Shown: one piece after another, positions 1-7,163 of the stretch
How the letters are laid out: each line of letters starts with the position of its first letter
How positions within the stretch are numbered: the stretch's first letter is position 1
NCBI GenBank assembly: GCA_021827255.1
Contig: JAKAWO010000068.1
Location: 1-11,545, forward strand
From: Acidobacteriota bacterium
GTDB taxonomy: Bacteria > Acidobacteriota > Terriglobia > UBA7540
Length of the DNA stretch: 11,545 bases
Direction of reading: 5' to 3'
Program-made: the position numbers and the translations under genes
Notes under the pieces: model-generated
The model's input: the letters and a program-made list of their open reading frames with translations, nothing else
What the model was told of the DNA's origin: nothing
Database searches by the model: none

Positions 1-1154
1 GCAATCGTCACCGCGCCGGTGAGCGTGGCGGCGTCAATCAAGGCAGTGCAACCTTGCTGCTTGGCGAAGGTGAGGGCGTCGGCCAAGGTCAGGCGGCCCT
101 CGGCGTCGGTGTTGAGCACTTCAATCGTTTTGCCCGACATCGACGTGATCACGTCGCCGGGACGATATGCTCGCCCGCTCGGCATGTTCTCAGCGGCGGC
201 GATGACGGCCACGACCCGGACACGCGGCTTGAGCTGCGCCAGGGCGCGCATCACGCCCAGCATGGTGGCCGCGCCCGCCATGTCCGTCTTCATCTCGTGC
301 ATGTCGGTGGCGGGTTTAATCGAGATTCCACCCGTGTCAAACGTAATGCCCTTGCCAATGAGCCCAATCACCGGCGAGGGCGGCGCCTCCGGCGGGCCGT
401 AGCGAACGACGATCAGCCGGGGCGGTTCGTCGCTGCCTTGCGCGACCGCCCAGAAGGCCCCCATCTTCAGGGCGCGAATTTCTTCCGGGCCAAAGACTTG
501 GCACTCCAGGCCGAACTGCTGGGCCATCTGCTGGGCGCGGCGAGCGAGTTCGGTGGGGGTTAGAAGGTTGGAGGGCTCGTTGACGAGGTCGCGGACGAAG
601 TTCTGCGCCTCGCCGATCGTTCGTCCGGCGGCGGCGGCAGCCTTTTCGGCCGCGGCCGCTTCCCGGCCCGCTGTCGCCAGCAGCAGGCGCTCAACGTGGC
701 GCTCCGGCTGGCGTTCGGTGCGATAAGGATCGGCATCGTAATCGGCCAGGATCGCCCCTTCAACGACAGCCTGGACAGCTTCGGGGTCGGAGGATTTGCC
801 CTTGCCGGCGGCCTCGACGGGCCATGCCAGCTCGCGCACCGAGCGCGCCCGCAGGTAACGGACCGCCGTGCCAGCCAGGCGGCGCAGTCGGGTGGCGTTG
901 AAGCCATCCGCCTTGCCGGCGCCCACCACCAGCAGCCGCGTAGCCCGGAGGCCCGCCGGATGGTGGAGGAGCGCGCACTCGCCCTCTTTGCCCTTCAGTT
1001 CGCCCGAAGCTTGAAGTTCTGACAGGAGCTTCCGAGTTTCCTCCGGCCAGGCCGAGGCCACGCGCTCGAAGGGGTTCGCGCCTTCGAAATGGCAAACGGC
1101 CAGCGCCGCGCAGGAAATCGACGCGAGCGGATCTTTTTGAAATTCAATCTGCAA
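1..1154 (-). CDS. pepA: Leucyl (cytosol) aminopeptidase, M17 family, 3' end cut off
   Basis: Cytosolic two-metal exopeptidase that removes N-terminal residues from peptides. 384 codons are visible; the last ~120 residues lie beyond the left edge. The catalytic domain shows GKGITFDTGG (K268, D273), catalytic K280 in the following SIKP, D291 in TDMAG and NTDAEGR (D350, E352, R354); each sits two positions before the E. coli PepA counterpart (K270, D275, K282, D293, D352, E354, R356), so the active site is complete as far as seen. The N-terminal ~165 residues are the more variable PepA N domain. Start: TTG at 1154, with GGAGG 7 bases upstream (1162-1166) and an in-frame TGA two codons upstream, so no earlier start is possible. 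It follows smpB by 42 bases and is probably cotranscribed with it. Confidence 0.96.
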   Translation of the reverse strand, partial: MQIEFQKDPLASISCAALAVCHFEGANPFERVASAWPEETRKLLSELQASGELKGKEGECALLHHPAGLRATRLLVVGAGKADGFNATRLRRLAGTAVRYLRARSVRELAWPVEAAGKGKSSDPEAVQAVVEGAILADYDADPYRTERQPERHVERLLLATAGREAAAAEKAAAAAGRTIGEAQNFVRDLVNEPSNLLTPTELARRAQQMAQQFGLECQVFGPEEIRALKMGAFWAVAQGSDEPPRLIVVRYGPPEAPPSPVIGLIGKGITFDTGGISIKPATDMHEMKTDMAGAATMLGVMRALAQLKPRVRVVAVIAAAENMPSGRAYRPGDVITSMSGKTIEVLNTDAEGRLTLADALTFAKQQGCTALIDAATLTGAVTI

Positions 1155-1161
1155 AGTTCAT

Positions 1162-1166
1162 CCTCC
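1162..1166 (-). promoter_or_regulatory. Ribosome binding site that fixes the TTG start of pepA
   Basis: GGAGG on the minus strand, 7 bases before the TTG at 1154. An ATG abuts the GGAGG directly (1161-1159), too close to be used, and opens only a five-codon frame. The PepA frame has TGA two codons above the TTG. Confidence 0.8.
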
Positions 1167-1196
1167 GCGCAAACTGAAAACGAGGGGTGTTGGAAT

Positions 1197-1682
1197 TCAC
1201 CGCTGCCGATGGCGATGGGCGCGAATCGCCTGCTCGGTTTCGCGGTCTATGGTTCGGCGACGGGAAGTCTCGCGGTGATCGTACAATTTCTTCCCTTTGG
1301 CCAACGCGAGCTCGCACTTGATGCGGTTCCCTTTGGCGTAGAGGCGCAGCGGGATGAGCTTCAGGCCTTTTTCCTGCGTTTTGGCTGCCAGCTTGTCAAT
1401 CTCTTCGCCGTGCAACAGCAGCCGGCGCTGGCGAAGCGGATCGTGATTCAGATAGCTGCCCGCCAGATAGGTGCTGATGTGGCAGTCCAGCAGCCAGGCT
1501 TGATCCCGCTTGACCACGGCGTAGCTGTCTTTCAGGCTGACCTTTCCGCTCCGAATGGATTTGACCTCGGTTCCTGTCAGCTCGATGCCGGCTTCGAACT
1601 TCTCCAGCAAGTGGTAATAGTGCTGGGCCGGGCGGTTTTGAGCGAAATTCCTGTTTCGGGCGTCGGTGACTTTGGGCGCCAT
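1197..1682 (-). CDS. smpB: SsrA-binding protein SmpB
   Basis: Small basic RNA-binding protein that escorts tmRNA to stalled ribosomes for trans-translation. 161 residues, the usual family length. Recognisable blocks: NRPAQHYYHLLEKFEAGI (16-33), LTGTEVKSIRSGK (35-47), LKDSYA (50-55), NHDPLRQRRLLLH (79-91), LKLIPLRLY (107-115), GKKLYDHRE (130-138), then a basic tail (RRR, RAHRHRQR) expected to form the C-terminal helix that enters the mRNA channel. The usual DKR in the tail junction is DHR here (135-137). I chose the ATG at 1682 because family similarity begins there; the frame stays open to an ATG at 1757, but those 25 extra residues do not look like SmpB. The start has no good ribosome binding site. 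No ssrA gene is visible. pepA follows. Confidence 0.97.
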   Translation of the reverse strand: MAPKVTDARNRNFAQNRPAQHYYHLLEKFEAGIELTGTEVKSIRSGKVSLKDSYAVVKRDQAWLLDCHISTYLAGSYLNHDPLRQRRLLLHGEEIDKLAAKTQEKGLKLIPLRLYAKGNRIKCELALAKGKKLYDHRETSRRRTIDRETEQAIRAHRHRQR

Positions 1683-1738
1683 GGCAGATGGTCCGCGAAC
1701 GGCTCTTCCGAAATAAGCAATACTATCACAGCCCCCAT
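1577..1738 (-). other. Possible upstream ORF overlapping the smpB start out of frame
   Basis: A 53-codon frame begins at ATG 1738, exactly 7 bases after GGAGAGG (1746-1752; AAGGAG at 1749-1754), the best ribosome binding site near smpB. It runs through the smpB ATG in another frame and stops at TGA 1577-1579. The predicted peptide begins MGAVIVLLISEEPF and matches nothing I recognise. It could be a translated regulatory ORF, or the site could be fortuitous if transcription starts downstream of it. Confidence 0.22.
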
Positions 1739-1776
1739 CGCGGCGCCTCTCCTTCATTCAGCGCATTAAATGGCTG

Positions 1777-1810
1777 TTGCCTTGCGGACCAGCCTCTCGT
1801 ATAATACGAA

Positions 1811-1811
<1 letters not shown>
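1777..1811 (+). promoter_or_regulatory. Sigma70-type promoter of the initiator tRNA, with symmetric -10
   Basis: -35 TTGCCT at 1777-1782 (4 of 6 consensus bases), 17-base spacer, perfect -10 TATAAT at 1800-1805. The predicted start, about 7 bases after the -10, falls at 1811-1812, practically the first base of the mature tRNA. The -10 is the centre of a 13-base dyad (TCGTAT, A, ATACGA; 1797-1809). TATAATA also reads as TATTATA on the minus strand, so smpB transcription could start leftwards near 1794; no good minus-strand -35 is visible. Confidence 0.65.
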
Positions 1812-1887
<76 letters not shown>

Positions 1888-1996
1888 AGCTCCATCCGTT
1901 TCAAGAGGGTTCGACCCCGCCGCAACCCTTCAACCGATCGGCGCCCCAGCAACCGACTCGGCGTCGAGAGCGCGGCGTATCATTTTCGCGTAAGGC
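1888..1996. other. Convergent intergenic gap between tRNA-fMet and nuoN
   Basis: 109 bases hold the 3' ends of the tRNA unit and of the nuo operon. I see one modest hairpin, AGGGTT (1906-1911) with AACCCT (1924-1929) around a 12-base loop, without a following T run on either strand, and two similar small dyads, CCGATCGG (1934-1941) and CCGACTCGG (1953-1961). The nuoN stop codon lies in the dyad GTAAG-G-CTTAC (1990-2000). No convincing intrinsic terminator or gene is visible. Confidence 0.6.
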
Positions 1997-3451
1997 TTAC
2001 AGCCCTTTGAGGCTCAAGACGGCCCGCTGAATGACGCTCAGCATGAAGGCAGGGTCCACGCCCAGCCAGACGAGCAGCGCCGTGAGGGCCAGGAGCGCCG
2101 AACCGCCGCTCGCGGAAAGCGGCGGCAAAGCCGCCGCGACTTCCGCCGCCGGCTCCTCGGTGGCGAACAGAACCACAATGACCCGGAGATAATAGAACAA
2201 CCCAATCACGCTCGTCACCACCAGGATGATGACCAGGTTCCAGAGCGACGCGGACACTCCCGCCGTGAGCAAAAAGAATTTGCCGACAAATCCCGCTGTC
2301 AGCGGAATGCCCGCCAGCGAGAACAGCATCAAGGCAAAGACCCCTGCCAGCCACGGCCGCCGCCAGAACAAGCCCCGGTAATCCTCCAAGGCGTCGGCGT
2401 CGCGCTCGCCGCTCGACAGCACCGTGACCACCCCGAACGCTCCCAGGGTGGTGATAAAATAAGCGACCAGATAAAACGCCACGGCTTGGGCGGCCCACCG
2501 CCCTCCGGCCAGGAACGCCACCAGCAAATATCCTAAGTGGGCGATGGAAGAGTAAGCCAGGATTCGCTTCACATTCGATTGCAACAGCGCCAGCAGGTTC
2601 CCGACGAGCATGGAGGCGATGGCGATGAGGCTGAACACAAGGAAAACCGGGCCAAGGGTCACTCCCCTGGTCTGATAGAAAAACCGCACCAGCAGCGCGA
2701 ACATGGCGCCCTTGGAAACGGTGGCCACGTACGCCGTCACCGGCGCCGGCGCGCCTTCATAAACGTCGGGCGTCCACATGTGGAAAGGCACGAGCGCCAG
2801 TTTGAATCCCACCCCCGTCACGATCAGGGCCATGCCGGCAAGGATGAGGGGATCTTTGAGGAGCTGGTCTCCGCCCGAGAGCAAGGCGCCAATTTGGGGA
2901 AACCCCATCGTGCCGAGCCGCGCATAAACCAGCGCCATGCCGAAGAGCAGGAAGGCCGCCGAGCCCGCCGCCAGAACCAGATACTTGATGCCCGCCTCGA
3001 GCGGCCGCTCGCGCGTGAAGACGTACGCGCTCAAGGCATACAGAGCCACGCTCAGCAGTTCCAGACCGAGAAAAAAGGAGACAAAGTGCGCGCTCAGGAT
3101 GAGCACGCTCGAGCCGAGCGAGGCGACCAGCAGCAGCACGTAAAATTCTTCGCGGTTAACGTCCTGCTTCTCAAGGTAATCGTATGAAAGGATGACCACC
3201 ACAAACGTGGCGGCGAGGATCAGGCCGAGAAAAAATAGCGCGTAGGAGTCAACCTCCAACAGGGGCGAGGCTTCGGTGGGCGTCAGCGTGCGCGCCACCC
3301 AAAGCGAAGCGAAGGCGCACGCCAGGCCAATCAGCGTCAGCAAAGAAGTCAGGCGATGGCTGCGATGGATGGCAATCGCCAGCATGACGACCACGGAGGT
3401 TCCCGCCACGACCAGCAGGGGAAGCAGCGCGATGAGGTCGCTCGATGGCAC
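1997..3451 (-). CDS. nuoN: NADH-quinone oxidoreductase subunit N (antiporter-like)
   Basis: Membrane-arm subunit of complex I, one of three antiporter-like proton channels. 484 residues (E. coli 485), with hydrophobic segments consistent with 14 transmembrane helices. Charged residues of the proton path are in place: E131 in GLELLSVALYALSAY (E. coli E133), K217 in GFKLALVPFHMW, K247 in ATVSKGAM, and K391 in GFVGKFF (E. coli K395); the family block PFHMWTPDVYEGAPAPVTA spans 222-240. The start is GTG at 3451, three bases after the nuoM stop, with AGGAG at 3459-3463 (7-base spacing) embedded in the end of nuoM, so translation is probably coupled. It is the last gene of the operon. Confidence 0.98.
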   Translation of the reverse strand: MPSSDLIALLPLLVVAGTSVVVMLAIAIHRSHRLTSLLTLIGLACAFASLWVARTLTPTEASPLLEVDSYALFFLGLILAATFVVVILSYDYLEKQDVNREEFYVLLLVASLGSSVLILSAHFVSFFLGLELLSVALYALSAYVFTRERPLEAGIKYLVLAAGSAAFLLFGMALVYARLGTMGFPQIGALLSGGDQLLKDPLILAGMALIVTGVGFKLALVPFHMWTPDVYEGAPAPVTAYVATVSKGAMFALLVRFFYQTRGVTLGPVFLVFSLIAIASMLVGNLLALLQSNVKRILAYSSIAHLGYLLVAFLAGGRWAAQAVAFYLVAYFITTLGAFGVVTVLSSGERDADALEDYRGLFWRRPWLAGVFALMLFSLAGIPLTAGFVGKFFLLTAGVSASLWNLVIILVVTSVIGLFYYLRVIVVLFATEEPAAEVAAALPPLSASGGSALLALTALLVWLGVDPAFMLSVIQRAVLSLKGL

Positions 3452-3454
3452 GCT

Positions 3455-4957
3455 CTATCTCCTCGCCTCCGACACCACGGAGCGGGTGGAACGCTCCAGG
3501 CTCTTCCAGGCCGGCGAGAACGTCTTGAGCACCGGCAGGGGATAAAGCCCCAACCCTAGCAGCAAAATCATCATCGGTCCCATGATGAGCAGTTCGCGGC
3601 CATGAAGGTCGGCGATCTTCCAGTGGTGGACGTTGGGCCCGTGGAAGGCGCGCTGCACCATCTGAACGCCGTAAAACGTGGAAGCCAGGACGCCGACCGT
3701 GGCGAGCGCGGTCAGCAGCACATGTGCCCGGTAGGTTCCCAGCAGCACCAGGAATTCGCCCACAAAATCGCCCAGGCCGGGCAGTCCGACCGATCCGAGC
3801 ATGAAAAACATTCCGACCCCGCTCAGCACCGGCGCCGTGGCCCATAGCCCGCCGAGCTGATTCAGGTCGCGGGTGCGCGTGCGCTCATAGAGCTGGCCGA
3901 CCAGCATAAACAAGGCGCCCGTGCTCAGCGCGTGGGCGATCATCCCCACCACCGCGCCTTGGAGCGCCAAGGTGTTCCAAGCAAAGATGCCCAGCAGCAC
4001 AAAGCCCAGATGGCTGACGCTGGTGTACGCCACCATGCGCTTGAAGTCCGTCTGCCCGTAAGCCAGCACCGCGCCGTAGAGGATTCCCACCACGCCGAGC
4101 GTCATGGCAATGGGTGCGAAGGCCCGAGCCGCTCCCGGAAACAGCGGCACCACAAACCGAATCATTCCGTAAGCCCCGGTCTTCAACAGCAGCGCGGCCA
4201 AAATCAAGCTGCCGGCGGTCGGCGCCTCCGTGTGAGCGTCGGGCAGCCAGGGATGGAAGGGAAACATCGGCAGCTTCACGGCGAAGGCGACAAAGAAGCC
4301 GAGCATCAGCAGCATCGCCGTCCGCGGGCTCATCGGCGTTCCGAGCAAATCGGAATACTCAAAGGTGTAAACGCCCGTGGCATGGTGATGGACAAAATAA
4401 AGCCCCAGAATCGCCAGCAGCATCAGCAACCCGCTGAGCTGCGTGAAGATAAAAAATTTTATGGCGGCGTACACCCGATGCTCGTGGCCCCAGATGGCAA
4501 TCAGGAAATACATCGGCACCAGCATCAATTCCCAGGCAAAGTAAAACAGGAACAAATCCACCGCCAGGAAGACGCCCAGAATTCCCGCCAGAATCCACAT
4601 CAGGTTGAAGTGGTAAAAGCCAACCCCCTTCTGGATTTCTTTCCATGAGCAGAGCACCGCCATCATGCCGATGAAGAGCGTGAGCGCGACCATCAGCAAG
4701 CTCAGCCCATCCATCGCCAGGTGGAAGTGGATGCCGTACTGCGGCACCCAGGCCCGGTTGAATTCCGCCAGCCACCGGCCTTGAGGGATAATTTCGACTT
4801 CGGCGCGGTGGCGCGCCCAAAAATCCAGCACCAGCGCCAAGTCGAAGCCGGCCGCAACGAGCGAAATCCAGCGTGGCCACTCGGCGCCGAACCGGCCCGC
4901 CAGCCAGGCCAGCGCGCCGGCCCCGAGAAGGATGACGATGAGCCAGACCAGGATCAT
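3455..4957 (-). CDS. nuoM: NADH-quinone oxidoreductase subunit M (antiporter-like)
   Basis: Middle antiporter-like proton-pumping subunit of the complex I membrane arm. 500 residues (E. coli 509). Conserved proton-path residues: E143 in FAWELMLVPMYF (E. coli E144), K228 in AVKLPMFPFHPWLPDAHTEA (E. coli K234), K259 in LLLKTGAYG (E. coli K265) and E401 in FVGEFLVL (E. coli E407). Start: ATG at 4957, whose ATGA overlaps the nuoL TGA. The frame stays open upstream to 5131, but that part is the out-of-frame 3' end of nuoL and is low-complexity in sequence. No Shine-Dalgarno is evident, so it likely depends on re-initiation after nuoL. The stop is TAG, three bases before nuoN. Confidence 0.98.
   Translation of the reverse strand: MILVWLIVILLGAGALAWLAGRFGAEWPRWISLVAAGFDLALVLDFWARHRAEVEIIPQGRWLAEFNRAWVPQYGIHFHLAMDGLSLLMVALTLFIGMMAVLCSWKEIQKGVGFYHFNLMWILAGILGVFLAVDLFLFYFAWELMLVPMYFLIAIWGHEHRVYAAIKFFIFTQLSGLLMLLAILGLYFVHHHATGVYTFEYSDLLGTPMSPRTAMLLMLGFFVAFAVKLPMFPFHPWLPDAHTEAPTAGSLILAALLLKTGAYGMIRFVVPLFPGAARAFAPIAMTLGVVGILYGAVLAYGQTDFKRMVAYTSVSHLGFVLLGIFAWNTLALQGAVVGMIAHALSTGALFMLVGQLYERTRTRDLNQLGGLWATAPVLSGVGMFFMLGSVGLPGLGDFVGEFLVLLGTYRAHVLLTALATVGVLASTFYGVQMVQRAFHGPNVHHWKIADLHGRELLIMGPMMILLLGLGLYPLPVLKTFSPAWKSLERSTRSVVSEARR
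3459..3463 (-). promoter_or_regulatory. Ribosome binding site deciding the GTG start of nuoN
   Basis: AGGAG lies inside the last codons of nuoM, 7 bases before the GTG at 3451. It supports GTG over any later ATG and suggests nuoN initiates while nuoM translation ends. Confidence 0.7.
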
Positions 4958-6846
4958 AAGAACAACACCACCGCGACAAAGATGACGGCGCCAAGCGCAA
5001 TGGCCGCCGCGTACCAGCGGAGGCGGCCCGTCTCCGTCTGCCGCGCCCCGTGATAGAACAGCTCGCACAACCGCGCCATGCCTGTGTAGATCGAATCCAC
5101 CGCGTCCCTCGCGTCCACCCGCGCAAACCACATGACCGGCCAGACGAACAGCCGGTCATAAAGCCAGTCCATCCCCCAATCGGATTTCCAGAAGCGGTAG
5201 AGCGCCTTCCCGATCGCCGGTCGGGTGAGCGATTCGGAAAACTCGGGCCGGTAGATATAGCAGAAATAGGCCACCGCAAAGCCGGCCATCAGCGCCAGCG
5301 TCACCCACGCCTCCGAACCCATTTCGGACATTGAGGCGGCCCGCGTCGCCGCGACCGGGGGCAGGGCGTGATGGAGGAAACCGGTGAAGATGTGAATGTT
5401 GCCTAAAAATTCCGGCGTTTTCACAAAACCGCCCACCATGGAAAGCGCCGCCAGAATGACGCACGGAACCGTCATCGCCAGCCCAGGGCGCTTGTGGACG
5501 TGGCTCTTAGGCTCGCCAAAAAACGTCAGGAAAATGATTCGGAACGTATAAGCGGCGGTGAGGAAAACTCCGAACACGGCGACCAGCCAGAAACCCCAGC
5601 GGCCGGCCGAGGAAGCCTCCGCTTGCCAGACGATCAGGCCCTTGCTGTAAAATCCTGCCGTCACCAGCGGCACGCCGGCCAGCGCGCAGCCGGCGATCAG
5701 GAAAGTCCAGAAAACGACCGGCAATTCCTTGCGCAGCCCGCCCATCTTGAACATGTTCTGCTCGTGGTCGAGCGATTCGATAATCATCCCCGCGCCGAGG
5801 AAGAGCAGCGCCTTGAAGAAGGCGTGGGTCATGAAATGGAAGATCGCCGCTGACCACGCCCCCACCCCCAGCGCCAGAAACATGTACCCGATCTGGCTCA
5901 CGGTGGAGTAAGCGAGGGCGCGCTTGATGTCCGCTTGCGTCAGGGCGCTGAAGCCTGCCAAGGTCAGCGTCGCGGCGCCGGCCACGGCCACGGCAAACTG
6001 GGCCGAAGGCGCGAGCTGGTAGATCACGTGCATGCGCGCGATCAGGTAAACGCCGGCCGTCACCATCGTCGCGGCGTGGATCAAGGCGCTGGTGGGCGTG
6101 GGGCCGGCCATCGCGTCCGGCAGCCAGGTCTGGAGCGGAAGTTGCGCGGATTTGCCCACCGCGCCGCCGAGCAGCAGCAATCCGGCAGCCACGGCCAGGG
6201 GCGAACCCACGGGCCATTGGTGCGCCGCGCGCTCCATCAAGGTCTGAATATCCAGCGTGCCCAGGTGGCGGAATAGCAGGAACAGGCCAATCAGCAACGA
6301 GGTGTCGCCAACCCGCGTCACGATGAACGCCTTCCGTCCCGCATAGCCGTTGACCGGATCCCGGTACCAGAATCCGATCAGCAGGTAGCTGCACAGTCCA
6401 ACCCCTTCCCAACCGAGCAACAACAGCGCCAGGTTGCTCGCCAGCAGCAAGGTGACCATCGAAGCCACGAACAGGTTCATGTAGGCGAAGAACCGGCTCA
6501 TGTCCTCGTCGTCGCTCATGTAGCCGGCGGAATAAACGTGAATCAGAAAGCTGACGCACGTGACCACCAGCATCATGATCAGCGAAAGCGGATCAAGATA
6601 AAGAGCGATGGGAAGATGGAGGCTGCCCGCCTCCAACCACCGCCAAAGGACCTGCGTGTAAGCGTAGCCGGCAGGCGGTGAAATAAAAAAGCTGCCGGCG
6701 ACCCACAGCGACACGGCCGCCGATAGGCCGACCGACCCGGCCCCAAGGATGGGGATCGCCTGACGTGATAGACGTGAGCCGAAAAGCCCCAGAATCAAAA
6801 AACCCGCCATCGGTAATGCCGGAATCAGCCAGAGCAGGTTGAGCAA
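4954..6846 (-). CDS. nuoL: NADH-quinone oxidoreductase subunit L (antiporter-like)
   Basis: Distal antiporter-like pump of complex I. 630 residues. Key residues are all present at a constant offset of +3 from E. coli: E147 (LLGWEGVGLCSY), D181 (RVGD), K232 (VGKSAQLPLQTWLPDAM), H257 (ALIHAATM), K345 (HAFFKALLFL) and K402 (GFYSKGLI). The last ~80 residues (from about YRFWKSDWGMDWLYDRLF to a hydrophobic C-terminal helix) fit the lateral helix HL and the final transmembrane helix that brace NuoM and NuoN. The start is TTG at 6846, one base after the nuoK stop, with AAAGG at 6852-6856; the first ATG in frame is at codon 13, which would cut into the first membrane helix. The 3' end overlaps nuoM (ATGA). 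Confidence 0.98.
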   Translation of the reverse strand: MLNLLWLIPALPMAGFLILGLFGSRLSRQAIPILGAGSVGLSAAVSLWVAGSFFISPPAGYAYTQVLWRWLEAGSLHLPIALYLDPLSLIMMLVVTCVSFLIHVYSAGYMSDDEDMSRFFAYMNLFVASMVTLLLASNLALLLLGWEGVGLCSYLLIGFWYRDPVNGYAGRKAFIVTRVGDTSLLIGLFLLFRHLGTLDIQTLMERAAHQWPVGSPLAVAAGLLLLGGAVGKSAQLPLQTWLPDAMAGPTPTSALIHAATMVTAGVYLIARMHVIYQLAPSAQFAVAVAGAATLTLAGFSALTQADIKRALAYSTVSQIGYMFLALGVGAWSAAIFHFMTHAFFKALLFLGAGMIIESLDHEQNMFKMGGLRKELPVVFWTFLIAGCALAGVPLVTAGFYSKGLIVWQAEASSAGRWGFWLVAVFGVFLTAAYTFRIIFLTFFGEPKSHVHKRPGLAMTVPCVILAALSMVGGFVKTPEFLGNIHIFTGFLHHALPPVAATRAASMSEMGSEAWVTLALMAGFAVAYFCYIYRPEFSESLTRPAIGKALYRFWKSDWGMDWLYDRLFVWPVMWFARVDARDAVDSIYTGMARLCELFYHGARQTETGRLRWYAAAIALGAVIFVAVVLFL

Positions 6847-6847
6847 T

Positions 6848-7156
6848 TTAGCCTTTCATTTCGCTGGCGCGGTCAGCGTCGAAGCTCTTAAAGCGATGGT
6901 AGATTTGGATCACCAGCGCCAGCCCAACGGCCACTTCCGCCGCCGCCATGGATAAAATAAATATGAAAACCACTTGCCCGTCGGTTTGTCCCCACCGCGC
7001 GCCTGCCGCCACGAAGGCCAGCCCAGCCGCATTGAGCATGACCTCGAGCGACATCAGAATGAATAGAATGTTGCGGCGGACCAGAAGACCGGTCACCCCC
7101 AGAGCGAAAAGAATTCCCGCCACCAAGAGCGCGTGCATCATCGGTACAGTGGCCAT
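6848..7156 (-). CDS. nuoK: NADH-quinone oxidoreductase subunit K
   Basis: Small three-helix membrane subunit of complex I linking the quinone site to the antiporter-like pumps. 102 residues (E. coli 100). The two intramembrane glutamates needed for coupling are E38 in MSLEVMLNAAGLAF (E. coli E36) and E74 in AAAEVAVGLAL (E. coli E72). RRNILF, WGQTDGQV and the C-terminal SEMKG (E. coli SEMRG) are family marks. I chose the ATG at 7156, seven bases after the nuoJ stop with a distant GAGG; two in-frame ATGs at codons 6-7 are possible but would shorten the first helix. Its stop is one base before nuoL. Confidence 0.98.
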   Translation of the reverse strand: MATVPMMHALLVAGILFALGVTGLLVRRNILFILMSLEVMLNAAGLAFVAAGARWGQTDGQVVFIFILSMAAAEVAVGLALVIQIYHRFKSFDADRASEMKG

Positions 7157-7163
7157 GCCGAAT

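Noticed and set aside
1089..1769. Plus-strand ORF of 226 codons antisense to smpB
   Set aside because: It mirrors smpB codons on the other strand and has no recognisable domain; the smpB match is decisive.
1905..1921. GGGTTCGACCCC resembling a tRNA T arm after tRNA-fMet
   Set aside because: The stem is only 3-4 bp and there is no acceptor, D or anticodon arm around it, so it is not a second tRNA or a fragment I can support.
4451..4460. AAAAAATTTT run in nuoM, possible slippage site
   Set aside because: It encodes Lys-Phe-Phe in a correct, uninterrupted frame, and nothing suggests programmed slippage.
3932..4648. Plus-strand ORF of 238 codons antisense to nuoM
   Set aside because: It is His/Gln/Arg-rich low-complexity sequence typical of the complement of a membrane-protein gene in GC-rich DNA. 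The same holds for the plus-strand frames at 2537-3187, 5494-5853 and 9988-10542.
5132..5159. 9-bp inverted repeat ATGACCGGC/GCCGGTCAT with a 10-base loop in nuoL
   Set aside because: With variable loops, about one such repeat is expected by chance in this length; it codes conserved NuoL sequence.
4359..5279. Long minus-strand ORF of 306 codons in another frame across nuoL/nuoM
   Set aside because: It is a frame shadow with Arg/Gly/Pro-rich composition, while the nuoL and nuoM frames match their families throughout.
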